A stretch of 64,000 nucleotides of DNA from Tribonema minus (GCA_017506865.1 JAFCMP010000077.1:124001-188000), one strand, 5' to 3'; positions 1 through 11,155 are shown, numbered from the stretch's first letter. The notes: generated by a model not told the origin, from the sequence alone. Numbers and translations are program-made.

Positions 1-208
1 CTGGCTACCAATGACACAAATCCACGCAGTAAATGAACCAATATGCACGATGACAAAACACAACCAGTCCACGCCAATTGTGTTGACGCTTATATGTCCC
101 ACAAATGTGTTGTCTTGCCAACACTACGGTCTCTGTTTGCGGGGCAAGATTTTTCCTCTTCTCCAACACCATCAGAAGCATCGAGCAGCCGCTGCAGCGT
201 CGCCCCAT

Positions 209-210
<2 letters not shown>

Positions 211-246
<36 letters not shown>

Positions 247-268
247 CCACCACCACCACCACCACCAC

Positions 269-303
<35 letters not shown>
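211..303. repeat. CAG/CAC triplet repeat tract
   Basis: An uninterrupted trinucleotide tract: a run of CAG, a block of CAC/ACC, then CAG again. Depending on frame it reads as poly-Gln/His, poly-Ala/Pro or poly-Ser/Thr on the plus strand and as poly-Ala/Gly on the minus strand, so the long open frames across it are not evidence of a gene. A shorter relative in opposite orientation lies near 1258-1300, as part of the inverted duplication. Confidence 0.9.
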
Positions 304-304
<1 letters not shown>

Positions 305-1300
305 CGGCGCGCAGGTACTCGTCCCCGAGCACACACCGCACACACTCATCCGCATAGCGGAGGAGCGCCTCCGCAACTGTCAGCCTCAACTGCCGGAGGA
401 CATCCTGCAGTCCATCCAGGACCCTAATGGGCGCATCCCGCACTATGTCTTCCAGCATGAGTGCGGCGCGGCTGGGCGATTCTGCATTATCAGCGGCGGC
501 GATGGGGCTAAGCTGGCCAATCAGGGGGCAGGGGGCAGGGGGCAGAGGGCGCGCAGGGGGCAGGGGGCGCGCAGGGGGCAGTGGGCAGGTCTCAGCTGGC
601 CGACCTCCCCCTGCACGCCAGCCGGATGTGCCGTCGGCCGTGCGTACTGCCTAACCCTAATGCGTACTGCCTAACCCTAACCCGAGGGCCGGCGTCGCGC
701 TCCACCGGCTGCGCGCGCACGTCATCGCCAGCCGCAGCAACGTCACGCGTGCCTTCCAGCTGTCGCCTCTACTGCAGCTGTGCCCAACGCTTGGTGGCTG
801 CCTGTCAGCACGAGGTGTGATTTGGCAGCCGGACGCGCTGTCGGCCGCATATTGCGCGAGGGCCGGCATCGCACCTCCAGCGACTGCACGCGCACGTGCG
901 CACGTCGTCGCCAACCACGACAGCGTCACGGCGTGGCGCCAGCTGCGCAAGGGGGAGATCAACACTGGCAGCAACCGACTTGCCCCCTGCCCCCTGTGCA
1001 CCCCATGCCCCCTGCCCCCCGCCCCATGCCTCCTGCGCCCTGGTCGGCGAGCTGAGCCCCGTTGCCGCCGCTGATGATGCGGCACCGCGCACTGGCAGCC
1101 GCTCCGCACTCGCGCTTGAAGGCATCAGCGTCCTTGATGGACTGCAGGATGTCCTCCAGCAGTTGAGGCTGGAAGGCGCACAGGCGCTCCTTTGCTGTGC
1201 GTATGAGCGTGTGTGGCGCGTGCTCAGGGACAAGTGGCGGCATGCCGATGCGGCCCGAGCTACTGCTGCTGCTGGTGCTGGTGGTGGTGGTGGTGGTGGG
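211..1300. repeat. Diverged inverted duplication with triplet tracts at its outer ends
   Basis: The plus strand of about 211-560 matches the minus strand of about 1300-970. Both arms run from a CAG/CAC tract through a conserved stretch of about 130 bp to a G-rich run of GGGGGCA units. In one frame both arms read VPEHxPHTLIRxAxERL then QPQLxEDILQSIxD, so divergence has partly spared that frame. The complementary frame also stays open (VLDGLQDVLxQLRL). Between the arms lie two direct copies of a segment of about 75 bp (about 684-760 and 850-925) and a CCTAACCCTAA telomere-like patch at about 652-680. I recognise no protein family here. It could be two old copies of an exon in opposite orientation. 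Confidence 0.6.
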
Positions 1301-1609
1301 GCGCACCACTGTCATATTTGAGATATGCAGGCGTGCGCACAATACTTCCAAAGTTCGCGCTGACAGCCCATGATCCTTCCGCACACACAGCGCGCGGCCA
1401 GGCATCAACGCTGGCGCTCTGCAAAAAACAACTTCAACTTCAACACATCGTGCGCGTGCGCTGTGACGAAGAAGAAGGTGAGCACATGATACTTCGGCGC
1501 TGACGGCGCACGAGCCTCCTGCACCGATGGCGCTTGGCCAGGCGTCATGATCAGTGCTCATCAAGTTCAAACTTCAACTTGAACATGCATTGCATGCGCT
1601 GTGACGCAC

Positions 1610-1726
1610 CGTAGAAGCCGGCGACGACGCTCGAGTTGGACCAAATCTCCTGGTAGAGCCTGAACAGCACTGCCAGGCAGTAGGCGAGCGTCGCGCCCTG
1701 TCCGTAGTTGTGGTTGATCGCCTCCG
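1610..1726 (-). CDS. Sodium:solute symporter family protein, internal exon
   Basis: This exon reads EAINHNYGQGATLAYCLAV then LFRLYQEIWSNSSVVAGFYG. That is the region after the second membrane segment of sodium:solute symporter (SSS) proteins, where a residue pattern like YRLYNEVWSNxxVVAxFYG is typical. The acceptor is gcgctgcag at about 1727 and the donor follows FYG (GTGCGTCAC) at 1609. The phase (1) joins exactly to the exon at 3640-3934, which ends YGSL-G, giving YGSLAEAINHNYG. The family consists of multi-pass membrane carriers that couple solute uptake to sodium. The rest of the gene downstream is not recognised. Seven copies of its first part lie upstream in the intron. Family assignment is from remembered motifs, not a search. 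Confidence 0.65.
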
Positions 1727-2765
1727 CTGCAGCGCGCGGCAGCAGGCGACGCCGTTGCAGAGACAGGCGTGTCAGCACAAGTGGTGATTACAGGTGTGCC
1801 ACACTTGAAGACGGCGACAAGTGCGTAATCACTTGGAGTGAGCGCTGCGCCCTGTCCGTAGATGTAATTGATCGCCTCCGCTGCGGCGCGGCAGCAGGCG
1901 ACGCCGGTGCAGAGGCAGGCGCGTGAGCACGAAAGGTGCCTCACCGCTTGACGATGAAAAAAGTGGTGACGACAGGTGCGTCAAACCTTGAACAGGCAGT
2001 ACGCAAGCGTCCTGGCCGCGATGACAAATGATCGCCTCCGCTGCAATGCGCAGCAGCAGGCGCCGGTGCAGAGGCAGGCGCGTGAGCACGACAGGTGCGT
2101 TACCACTTGAATATGAGGGAAGTGGTGAATGACAGGTGTGTCACACCTTGAACAGACAATACGCGAGCGTCGCGCGCCCTGCTCGTGGTTGTGGTTGATC
2201 GCCTCCGCTGCAATGCGCAGCAGGCAAGGTGGAGGTGCAGAGGCAGGCGTGTCAGCACGATAAGTGCACCACCACTTGAAGACGAAGGAAGTTGTGATGA
2301 CAGGTGTGTCACACCTTGAACAGGCGGTACGCGAGTGTCACGCCCTGTCCGTAGCTGTGGTTGATCGCTTCCGCTGCAGTGCGCAGCAGACAAGGCGGAG
2401 CCGGACAAGTTAGCATGACAGGCGGGAACAACAGGTGCGTCACCACTTGCAGATGAAAAAGTGGTGACGACAGGTGCGTCACAGCTTGAACAGGCAGTAC
2501 AAGCGTCGCGCCCTGTCCGTAGCTGTGGTTAATTGCTTCCGCTGCAGTGCACTGCAGACAAGGCGGAGTCAAACGAACTTAGCATGGCAGGCGGGAACAA
2601 CAGGTGTGTCATCACTTGTAGATGAAGAAGTGGCGATGACAGGTGCGTCACACGCTGAACAGAGTACGTGAGCTTCGCGCGCTGGCCGTAGTTGCGGTTG
2701 ATTGCCTCCGCTGCTGGGCGCGGCAGCAGGCGACGCCAGTGCAGAGGCAGGTGCGTGAGCACGAC
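1690..2765 (-). repeat. Exon-border echo array: seven copies of an acceptor plus exon start
   Basis: The start of the symporter exon at 1726 recurs upstream on the minus strand at about 1840-1925, 2020-2090, 2165-2250, 2330-2400, 2500-2570 and 2680-2760, spacing 160-190 bp. Each copy keeps a pyrimidine/CAG acceptor and the coding for AEAINHxYGQGATLAY. It then leaves the true exon and runs into a short tail ending TTCAAG followed by GTGTGAC, a possible donor. Each copy could therefore act as a cassette exon of about 60 nt, which would shift frame. The spacers share CACTTG/TTGAA pieces and a GGTGCGTCAC word. Confidence 0.85.
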
Positions 2766-3097
2766 AAGTGGTGATGACAAGTACGTCACCAATTGAAGAT
2801 GAAGGGGTGCGTCACGACCTGAAGACACCGATTGAAGAGAAAGATGTGAAGGCCTGCGGATTGAGCGTGCGTGCATGTGCGCCTGCGCGTGTCATTGATG
2901 GCGTGTGCGCGCGTGCTCTTGCAGCGGTTTTTATTTAAATGTTTAGGTAGGTTTAGGTGATGCACTGCGCAGCGGTGTTTATTTATTTCTGGGCAGCTTT
3001 AGGTGATGCACTGTACGACCAACTTCAACTTCAAGTGCAGGCGCGTGGGTCACCATATCCCTGGACGGGCCCCATGCACAGGAACGTCTTTGACCCC

Positions 3098-3116
3098 GAC
3101 CCTGACCCTAACCCTA
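3098..3116. repeat. Interstitial telomere-like repeat (CCCTAA type)
   Basis: A short degenerate run, CCCTGACCCTAACCCTAA. Similar short patches occur at about 652-680, 15100, 48655-48690 and 50815-50835. Confidence 0.75.
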
Positions 3117-3234
3117 AGAACATCCGGTGTCATGGCAAGATGTGGATGCGCAGCTGCCCTCACCACACAAACCCTCTGCGCTGTCGCCAACGTGCGGCAC
3201 ACAGCTGATGCCAAACTTCACCGCCAACTTCAGC

Positions 3235-3600
3235 TGCGCGCGGCTCACCAAGGCTGCCGTAGCCGTAGCACATCCGCAGCGGAGACGCCGGGGCCCCACG
3301 CTGAGGAACGTGACGTAGTAGCACGCATGTGCGAACCCGCCCATGACGGTAAACTTCAATGTAAACTTCAACTTCAGCATCGCACCGCTGCCATACCCGT
3401 AGCGCGTCCGCAGCCGGTACGCCATGAGCCCGACGCTGAGGAACGTGACGTAGTAGCACGCGTACGCAGGCTGCATCATGTTGAACTTCAACTTTAACTT
3501 CAAATTCAACATCAAGTTCAGCAGTGACTCACCAAGGCTGCCGTAGCCGTAGCACGTCCGCAGCCGGTACGCCGTGAGCCCGATGCTGTGACACAGCATT
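3235..3600 (-). repeat. Exon-border echo array: copies of symporter exon end plus donor
   Basis: The last 60-90 bases of the exon at 3640-3934, coding for YACYYxTFLSVGLTAYRLRTRYGYGSLGE, recur downstream on the minus strand at about 3535-3590, 3400-3480 and 3237-3335. The 3535 copy keeps the GGTGAGTCAC donor. The spacers are built largely of TTGAAGTTGAAGTT runs. The copies are diverged and carry small indels, so the three cannot all be read in one frame. Confidence 0.85.
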
Positions 3601-3639
3601 AAACTTCAACTTCAAGTTCAGCAGCGGCGGGTGACTCAC

Positions 3640-3934
3640 CGAGGCTGCCGTAGCCATAGCGCGTCCGCAGCCGGTACGCCGTGAGTCCGACGCTGAGGAA
3701 CGTGATGTAGTAGCACGCGTACGCGAAGCCGCCCATCACTCCAAACTCGCCGCCGAGCGTCGACGCGTTGTAGATGCTCTTGGCGAAGACCCACGAGATG
3801 AAGGCGCTGCTGCCGAGCAGGAAGCACGACGCGCCGTCGTGCGTTTTGCTCGTGAAGTACGCGCGGTAGAAGGCGAGCGGCGCGCTGTGCGGCGGCGATA
3901 TCGCGACCAGGAATATGCCATAAACTAGCATGGT
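3640..3934 (-). CDS. Sodium:solute symporter family protein, N-terminal-half exon
   Basis: The exon encodes about 98 residues: a hydrophobic segment (MLVYGIFLVAISPP), a loop, then GSSAFISWVFAKSIYNAST and a second hydrophobic segment ending LRTRYGYGSL. The ISWVFAKSIxNAS and GGxxGxxGGxAYAxYY motifs are characteristic of the sodium:solute symporter superfamily, around its first two or three membrane helices. The acceptor is CCCCCCGCAG at about 3935 and the donor GGTGAGTCAC at 3639, phase 1, joining to the exon at 1610-1726. The N-terminal start exon is not seen. The likely role is sodium-coupled solute uptake at a membrane; the substrate cannot be told. Both borders have been copied into the neighbouring introns. 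Confidence 0.7.
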
Positions 3935-4180
3935 CTGCGGGGGGGCGGCGGGGGGTAGGCATGTATGTGAGGCGCATGCCGCACGCGAGCATGGTCTGCA
4001 AAGGCGGGTAGGCATGCATATGAGGCGTAGAACTTCTGGTGAAGTATGCGCGGTCGAAGGCGAGGGGCGCGCTGTGCAGCGGCGAAACGCCACCAGGAAA
4101 AGGCCGTACACGAGCATGGTCTGCGGGGGGGGGTCCGTATATACGTGAGGCGTATGCCGCATGCAAGCATGGTATCGAAG
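3935..4180 (-). repeat. Exon-border echo array: copies of symporter acceptor border
   Basis: About 95 bp from the start of the exon at 3934 (coding MLVYGIFLVA and beyond) is repeated at about 4027-4130, where it reads MLVYGLFLVAFRR. Shorter pieces with the word AGCATGGTCTGC, which contains the acceptor CAG on the minus strand, lie at about 3985-4005 and 4158-4180. Spacing is 60-120 bp. Confidence 0.8.
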
Positions 4181-4199
4181 GCGGGGAGGCATGAATATG

Positions 4200-6690
4200 A
4201 TAGATATCTAGATAGGACGCTGCTGCCAAAACCGCTGTAACACTGATGTCACAACTTGCAAACTTGAAAAAAAAACAATCATCTCTGATGGCTGCAGTCA
4301 AGTCCAGTATGCCCAGTTTTTTCCTGTTCAAGCACAACCCAAGTGCGATACACTGATCATTGTTGGCCCCTGTTCTCTTTTATCTGGTAATCTTCAATTG
4401 ATGTTGGTTGGCGCACTTCATTTCTGCAGACGCTTACTGGTTTTTGTAATGCAAGTCACTCATTGGATGCACTGGGAGCAGTGCTGTTGCTGCCTGCTCT
4501 TATCCGCACGTGAGGATTGCCCAAGCACGTTCTTGCACCATGCGTGTCGCGCAGCTATGTTACACGCCCACTGACTCTCATCTGCCTCGCTGTAGTGCTT
4601 TATGCAGCTAGATGATGTACGTGCAAGTACAATTGACAAAGGTATTCAAGCCTTTGCAGCGCCGACCCAATACATCTGGATCTGGAAACTTTAGCTGACT
4701 TTCCAGACCCTTTTGGTCTGAACACAAGTATGTGAAAGTTACTTGAACAGATCTGTCTAGTGGCAAGCATTCATCGGAGCCAGCCAGACTTTTACATGAG
4801 ATCATCCACATAAAGTGTTTTTTTTTGCTTGAACACTCAGGCTGGTGGCCTTGTAACTAAGCAGATCTGCTTTCAAATGTCTTCTGCTGGTATGATTTAC
4901 CAATCAGCAACGGGGCTTTATGAAGGCATCCATGACCTGCGTCAGGTTCCGGCGCGAAAGCATGCCGACACTTGTCTCACGAAGTCTCGGCCCCGCCGCG
5001 CTTGATTGATGCGTGGTCTGCATTGCAGTCGTCAAGCGCGCGCAGTCTGGCTGACGCCGATGCTGAGAGCCGCGCCACCGCCAGATCCAAAGATACATTT
5101 TACTGTGGAGTGGTGTATGGAGTGAAAGTGAAGTTGTTTGTTTACAAAGCTCATCCACGGATGCACATGTGCAGATACCACCAACGCTGGGGCAGGTAAA
5201 GCGTGCTTGTCCCAAAGTCTCATTGCTTTTTGACTGCGGATTTTAATTGACGCAGGGTTGTGTACATAAATGACTGTGCCGTACCGAACCACCAGAGAGC
5301 AGGCCCCGATTAGACTGAGGTAAGAGGCGCCATGAGGCAGAGCTAACGTTCAATGCTTGTGGCGACTCACATGCCATTGGGGGTCAGCGCCTGTTGCAAA
5401 CACAGCGATCTCAGTGGCGACCCAGACCGCCACGCAGCCAAGGAACCACTTGCTGCAGAGATGATGCCGGCATCTGGCGACGAAGCTGCCTTCGCCACTC
5501 AGCGCCACATTGCCGGCCTCCTGCTCCATCGTCCTGCGGGTGGTCCTTCTATCCTAATGGCTGAGACAGGATCCTTGGAGCGCCCCCCTGCATGCGGGGC
5601 ACATAGAGTCTCTGAGGGCTTCGTGGAGACACAATCATTCACCTCTCTCCTTGGTCACAAAACCTGCGCCGCGTCCACGCACGCAGGCGTGCACGTGTTT
5701 GTTCCGACTTGAGTTTGCCAACCGTCAACACCCAGCACTGCCACGTGGTGGCACCAAGAACCTTGTACGAAAACGGGGGGGTGCAAATTGGGCAATGCCA
5801 TCACTGCAGATCTGCGCCACGAGACTGTGAGCTGTGTGCCCCCCCCCCTACAAGTGATATTCTCACTCGGTCATGCATATACCATAGCGCCGGAGACAGC
5901 ACTGTATGATAGAACTGTCGTGGTTCGACACATGTGACAACAGCCTGCGGCGTTTCTGAACTTGTAGCGTATTAAATAACGCGCCGTTACATCGTGCAAC
6001 CAACATGCTATGTAGTGCTAGAAGAAACTTCGGCATAGGCAGAAACTGTGCATGCGCCTATAGGGCAATGGCATGCAGGCCCTGCAATCAAGGGTGTGCA
6101 CTCAGTCTGGCAGACGTCTGCAGTATCAGAGGGGCCCCAGCGCATTATGCACCAGTGGACAACATCAAGGCTGTCGTAGCCTACTGAGATGTCCTAGCGT
6201 TCCTACGCTGCAAGGCAAGTGCCACAACGGGGCACTAAACAGGAGGTTAGAGCTCAGCTGACGTGAAGCATGACACCGAAGCGCATCATGGCAAGACTGT
6301 TGCAGCAGCTGCTGCTCGCATGCAAGTTGAACCTCAACGGCATGCCGTACATGCAAGCAGAACGAAAGCAGAAGAGCACGCGCCAAGTTGATGAGCCGCC
6401 ACATGTACAAGTATAGCCCACGGTGTCATTCACGGATGCGATGGGGTGCACACTAGCACACACTACAGGCGGACTTGGCCGCGAGCAAGATGTAATGCAG
6501 AATAACGGTTGTGCGTCAAAAGCGGACACTACACGGCAGCTGCCGCCGTACGCTGTCAACAAACCAATACCGCATCTAGCCTAGGCCTGAGGGGAATAAG
6601 CGCGCCACGCCATACGCTGTGAGTAAACCAATGTTGCACCCACTTAGTAGGGGGAGTAAGCGCACTGTGCGCAAGTAAATGACGTCGCGA
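4200..6690. other. Stretch with no gene I can support
   Basis: About 2.5 kb of less GC-rich sequence. Open frames are short. The longest (plus strand, 5353-5712, 119 codons from an ATG) has no recognisable motif, no clear splice context and ordinary composition. A minus-strand frame at 4904-5215 ends SRRNLTQVMDAFIKPRC and could be a terminal exon of something unknown, but nothing confirms it. I see no repeats of note. Confidence 0.5.
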
Positions 6691-6693
6691 TTG

Positions 6694-7758
6694 TCACGGC
6701 TGGACGTCTACATCCCGCAGCGTGCTGCAGTCCTTCATCTCCCAACCGTCGACGTAAAAGCCCCACTGCCGTGCCCACACGGGCACATCCATTTCGAACA
6801 AAACGTAATCGTCATAATAATACTGAAAGACTATGCAAGCGAGATACCGGGTGTAGTATGAGTCGACGGTGGCGTCCGCATTCGTCGTGTGCCACTTCGG
6901 CTCGGCGGCGACGGATGGGTCACCTGCGGCCGCCGCGGGGAAATGCGCGTTGAACGCGGTGTCGTTCATGAACTTCAAGTCCGGTACGCGCGCCGCGCTG
7001 AGAAGCTCCACCACCTTCTCCCTGGACGTGCGCCTGTCCAGAAGCTCCACGAAGTTGAACTCCTGAATGATGTTGCGGAGCCCGCAGAACTCGTGCTGCG
7101 GGCGCCAGTGCGCGTTTTCGATGCGCGGCTGCTGCTGAAGCCTCTCCACCACTTCGGTGAACGTCGGGTGGCGCTGCCCGAAAATCCTGCTGCAGAAACT
7201 GCTGCCAGGTGGCCGCGGTGGGAGCGCCAGCGGGGACCAACCCAGTAGCTGTCTGTTACCCGGCGGCCTTCTTTCGCACTTTTCTTTGTAGGCGCTGACG
7301 AACCGCGTCAGTGGCTCTCTGTAAAAGACAGCCTTCACCCAATCCCTGTCATTGACAGCTTGCGTCAGGTTCTGCAGGGACCAGTTGTGGCTCGCATAGC
7401 TGTTGCGGCCGAAGGGTATGATGCGGCCGAACCTTGTCCCCTCGAGCATGCTGGGGTCGAAGGGGGCACGCAGCGAGCGGAACAGGTCGTTGAATGCCAC
7501 CGAGCTGACCTTGGCTATAGAGCAGAATATGATTTTGTACTCCGGCACCACTATCAGGTGGTCGGCGAGGTCCTCCTCGCGTAATTGGTAGTGGTGGGTG
7601 ATGTTGCTGCGAAAGCTTGGCTGGATACCGTGGCCGCTCACGCCGACAACGTTGCCGTCGCAGCGCATTCCCGCCAGCAGCACCAGTAGCGGCAGCAATA
7701 GACGAGAGCATCTTATCGGCTGCCTCGGCTGGCGAGCCACTGGGGCCCTGATCGCCAT
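6694..7758 (-). CDS. Carbohydrate sulfotransferase (sulfotransferase-2 / HNK-1 family)
   Basis: A single uninterrupted frame of 354 residues. An N-terminal basic stretch followed by LLLPLLVLLAG gives a signal-anchor, as in type II Golgi enzymes. The motif KIIFCSIAKVSSVAF (residues about 75-90) is the 5'-phosphosulfate-binding region of membrane sulfotransferases related to chondroitin and HNK-1 sulfotransferases. VFYREPLTRFVSAYKEKC (about 143-160) is the 3'-phosphate-binding motif with its Arg and Ser. These enzymes move sulfate from PAPS to sugars of glycans in the Golgi lumen. Length is typical of the family. The start is the first ATG, directly before the anchor. It is intronless while most neighbours are heavily split, which suggests retroposition or recent arrival; this is inference. 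The acceptor sugar is unknown. Confidence 0.88.
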   Translation of the reverse strand: MAIRAPVARQPRQPIRCSRLLLPLLVLLAGMRCDGNVVGVSGHGIQPSFRSNITHHYQLREEDLADHLIVVPEYKIIFCSIAKVSSVAFNDLFRSLRAPFDPSMLEGTRFGRIIPFGRNSYASHNWSLQNLTQAVNDRDWVKAVFYREPLTRFVSAYKEKCERRPPGNRQLLGWSPLALPPRPPGSSFCSRIFGQRHPTFTEVVERLQQQPRIENAHWRPQHEFCGLRNIIQEFNFVELLDRRTSREKVVELLSAARVPDLKFMNDTAFNAHFPAAAAGDPSVAAEPKWHTTNADATVDSYYTRYLACIVFQYYYDDYVLFEMDVPVWARQWGFYVDGWEMKDCSTLRDVDVQP

Positions 7759-8467
7759 AACTTAGGCTTCGGTGTCAAGAGCACCGAGCTTTGCCATTCA
7801 CTTGCGTCATGTACGGCTGCTGCGCGAATTGGTTGGCTGAAACAAAGACGATGCCGCCCCGCTGAGTGCGCGGCTGCGCTTGGCCTCCAGGGGCCTTCCT
7901 CCCTTCCTATGTGTTGCTAGTTTTTAAAGTACAACCTGAGGCGCAGAACAAACTTCAACAGGGGTGGGGGGGTGTGGTTGAAGTTCCGTCGAAAGTTTGG
8001 TGCGGATCACGTTTGGTGCCAGATCTCGCGACGCAGGCCGAAAGCCGCTGGCAGCTGGGGCTTGGGCGAGAGCCGAGAGGACTGGCGAATTTCTATTGGG
8101 GTCGCCGCCGCCTGCGGCCGCTGCATGCCTCGGCACGAGCGAGAAAAGCCGGAAGTCTTAGGCGGTGAAGTTGCCACGTGGCCTTTTGTTGACACGTGGA
8201 TGGGCTCAGAGGGCTTGCAGTACGCAGATTCGCTGGGTGACGCGTGTCATTTTGACACGTGTCACACGCTCGACGGCCGCGGTATCGGAGCTCGGCATCT
8301 CGCTGGCCAGCCTTGCGGCCACCGTCGTGCAGCGCCACGGTGTGCAGTAGAGCAGAAACCAGCTCGCAAGCGGGCTTAGCGAGGTTGGTGGCAACAGCGA
8401 TGGCCTGCACCTGCACTTTAGAAGGAAAGCACGTACCTGTGACCGACCTCCGTGCAGGCGCCTGGTG

Positions 8468-9180
8468 GCGCCCAGTCTACTCTTCTCAGTGCTGCTCGCA
8501 TGCGGAGGACGGAGCTCGGAGCTGAAGCGGGTTTGTGGAGCAGCGCCCTCACAGTGCTGAAGGTTGACGCGCGCTTACGGAGTTATTGAGCACCATGCCA
8601 GAAGCCGCAGCAGCAATACCAGCAGCGTCGGGAGCAGCATTAGCAGCACCGACAGCACCACCAACAGCAACAGCAGCACCAGCAGCAGCACACCCATAAC
8701 TTTGCACAGAGGCAGTATCCTGGGGCCTGATGGCGCTCAGCATCGCTACATCCACTCCTGAGGAGTGTTGCTCACATGCAGACGACGGAGCTTGTGGCTG
8801 AATCGCAGTTGTGGGATCGACGCCAGCAGCTGCAGCAGCGCTGGCAGGATGGACTTATGAAGTGGAGCGCGCTTGGAGTGTCGGCAGCGGCATGCTGAGG
8901 CATTATCCCTGTGGCGCCCAGGATTGCTACATTCACTCCCCTGGAGTGTTGCCCAGATGTGGAGGACAGAGCAAGGGGCCGGTGCACACTTGTGGTAATG
9001 CTGCTAGCAAAAGCAGTGGTCAGGGCGGCGCTGGAGCGCGCTTTTGCACTCGTTGGCAGCAGCAGCAGCAGAACCTGCATTCGTTCCGCGCCTGCATGCA
9101 GAGGCACTTTTTTGGGTCCTATAGGTCAATGGCGCCCATGATTGCTACAACTACTCCTTTGGAGTGTTGCCGGTTTCAGG
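8468..9180 (+). repeat. Diverged tandem repeat, about four units of 180-260 bp
   Basis: The phrase GGCGCCCAGGATTGCTACAT followed by CACTCCTCTGGAGTGTTGC and a GGAGGACGGAGC-like word recurs with drift at about 8468, 8730, 8912 and 9132. Between the phrases lie CAG/GCA-rich pieces (8590-8695, 9055-9075, 9220-9250). Open frames across it change from unit to unit. The layout resembles the exon-border echo arrays, but I cannot find the parent exon. Confidence 0.6.
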
Positions 9181-9951
9181 GTGCAAGGGCGGGCTGGAGC
9201 GCGTTAAGCCTGCGCGCTTGCCAGCAGCAGGCAGCAGCAGCAGCAGCTTTGCCGGACCTAACTGTGACGGCACCATCGTGGGGCTTGCTGCAATCACCAT
9301 GGCGCTGAAGGGTCGCCCGCGAGCTGAGGGCGGACATGTGTGTTGGGGCTTGATTACAGTGAAGCAGTTGCTGGGAGTTTGCTCAACTGCAGGGGGAGGG
9401 TATGTAGTCGTCGTAGTGGTAGCTGTAGCAGTTGGGTGGGAATGGGATGCTCTGCCATGGAAGCCGTCGCTAATGATATTGTGTCTTTATGCAATATGCT
9501 CTGCATGACACACTTTCTAGCATACACGCCTTAAAGTCAGGTGATGAAAGCAGCGCGCTCAGCGCACACAAACCCGGGTTGGGTCTGGGTCTGGTCTACG
9601 ACCCAGGACTCCGGCTGCGCAGCGTTCTACTTGAAAGAAGGCAAGGTTTCCTCTGACGAGCTGACGAGCAACAAGCGCTGAGGGAGAGGGTGGCGGAAAC
9701 CCTGCAGCCATGAACGTGTAAGCAGTCTTTGTGGATCTATGACGTTCAGCGCATGTGTCATCATCACATCACCATTGGCGTGTAAAGCTTCAGGATCATC
9801 TGTCACGCTGTTGTGCCATGCTTGTCGTCAGTCTCACCGGAGCCATAGAGAGACAGTTGCTGCATCTCATCGCATGCTTGTGGCGACCCCGCTGTACGCC
9901 AATGTACCTGGGTGCACCACTCATCTTTGCTGTGTTCACGCCCCCCTACAG

Positions 9952-10081
9952 ATTATCGTACGACACTCTGGTGGCCAACATTGAAGCCTTCCAGACAGTG
10001 AGGAATAGGCGACAGGCGCCTGGGCGAGTGCAGGCGGACAAGGACAGGAGAGAACGCGCGAAGGAAGCTAAGAACATCGAT
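9952..10081 (+). CDS. Possible internal exon of an unrecognised gene
   Basis: A pyrimidine-rich CCCCCCTACAG acceptor is followed by about 43 codons reading LSYDTLVANIEAFQTVRNRR and then a charged stretch (QADKDRRERAKEAKNID), ending at GTGAGTAAA, a good donor. The composition looks like real protein with a basic/acidic helix. I do not recognise the family, and no flanking exon could be joined with confidence. A link to the RPC9 exon at 11040 is possible but unsupported. Confidence 0.3.
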
Positions 10082-11039
10082 GTGAGTAAAAAGGCAGAAG
10101 CGAGCTCCATGTATCGGGTGGAACAGCTGCAGCAGGCCTTATCTAGTGTGTGGTGCTACCAGCACTTGAAGACGTGTGTGAGCACTCTGAAGGCAGCCCA
10201 CACCTCAGCATAAACTTAAAGCTGCTGTGCCGTCACCTACATGCTGAGGCGCTCATACGGCTGCAGAGTCTGCGATCGCTTCAATAAGCGGCTTCATGCA
10301 CCCACTGGGCCAGGCCTGTCATTGAATACAATCGCCTACACCGTTAATGAGAGCGAAGGTGCGGTACATACATTGACGATGGATCTGCTGATAGCCGTAG
10401 TCAGAGCCAGCACCTGCGCGCTGCTCTCAGCAGAACTGGGACATCATCAACATCGATGTTACGCCGGCAGCAGCGAGCCACCTACGCTGATTTTTTTGCG
10501 GTGTGCACAACGTAGGTTTGCGTGTTGTCGCGGCGCATACACCAGGCATGGCAGCGCTGCAGCAGAAGCGATGCGATGCCACATGGATACTCGCCTGCCC
10601 ATTCTCCCCTCCCCCTCCCCCCCTACCCTCAGCTGCATGCTATGAATGATCGTGGTGCCGAGCGGCTGTTACCCTCCCCCCACACACACACTCACGCACA
10701 ACATGCGCAGGGCCGCGTTCAGGCAGGGAGCGCAGGGACCGTCAGCTCATTCAGGAGTGCTGAGCGCTGCTGCTTGTGCCCGACCCCCCCCCCCCCCCCT
10801 TGTGCATGCGAGCCGCTCGCTCAGCATGACGCCCCCCGGCGCCCCCCTGCACCGCCGCGATGAGAGCAGAGGCGCATCGCTGCGCACCGACGCAGCTCGC
10901 TGCGTAGCTCTTGCACGGCGCCGCGGCGCGCGCGCTGCGCAGCACGCGCGGAGCCGTATCCACACGCGCCTCCATCCCCGTGTCTGAAGCAATAGAACAG
11001 GCGCCGCTGCTGAGCACTGCTGCTTGTCCGCGCGTGCAG

Positions 11040-11124
11040 GGCCTGCTCAAAAAGCGCGACGACCGCCACCTCCTGCGCGACCGCGACTGGATAGAGGCGC
11101 AGATCCTGCAGGCGCTGCGGCCGC

Positions 11125-11155
<31 letters not shown>

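Noticed and set aside
105..674. Long plus-strand frames through the CAG/CAC tract (poly-Ser/Thr, poly-Gln)
   Set aside because: All six frames are opened by the triplet repeat; no motif or splice context supports one over the others.
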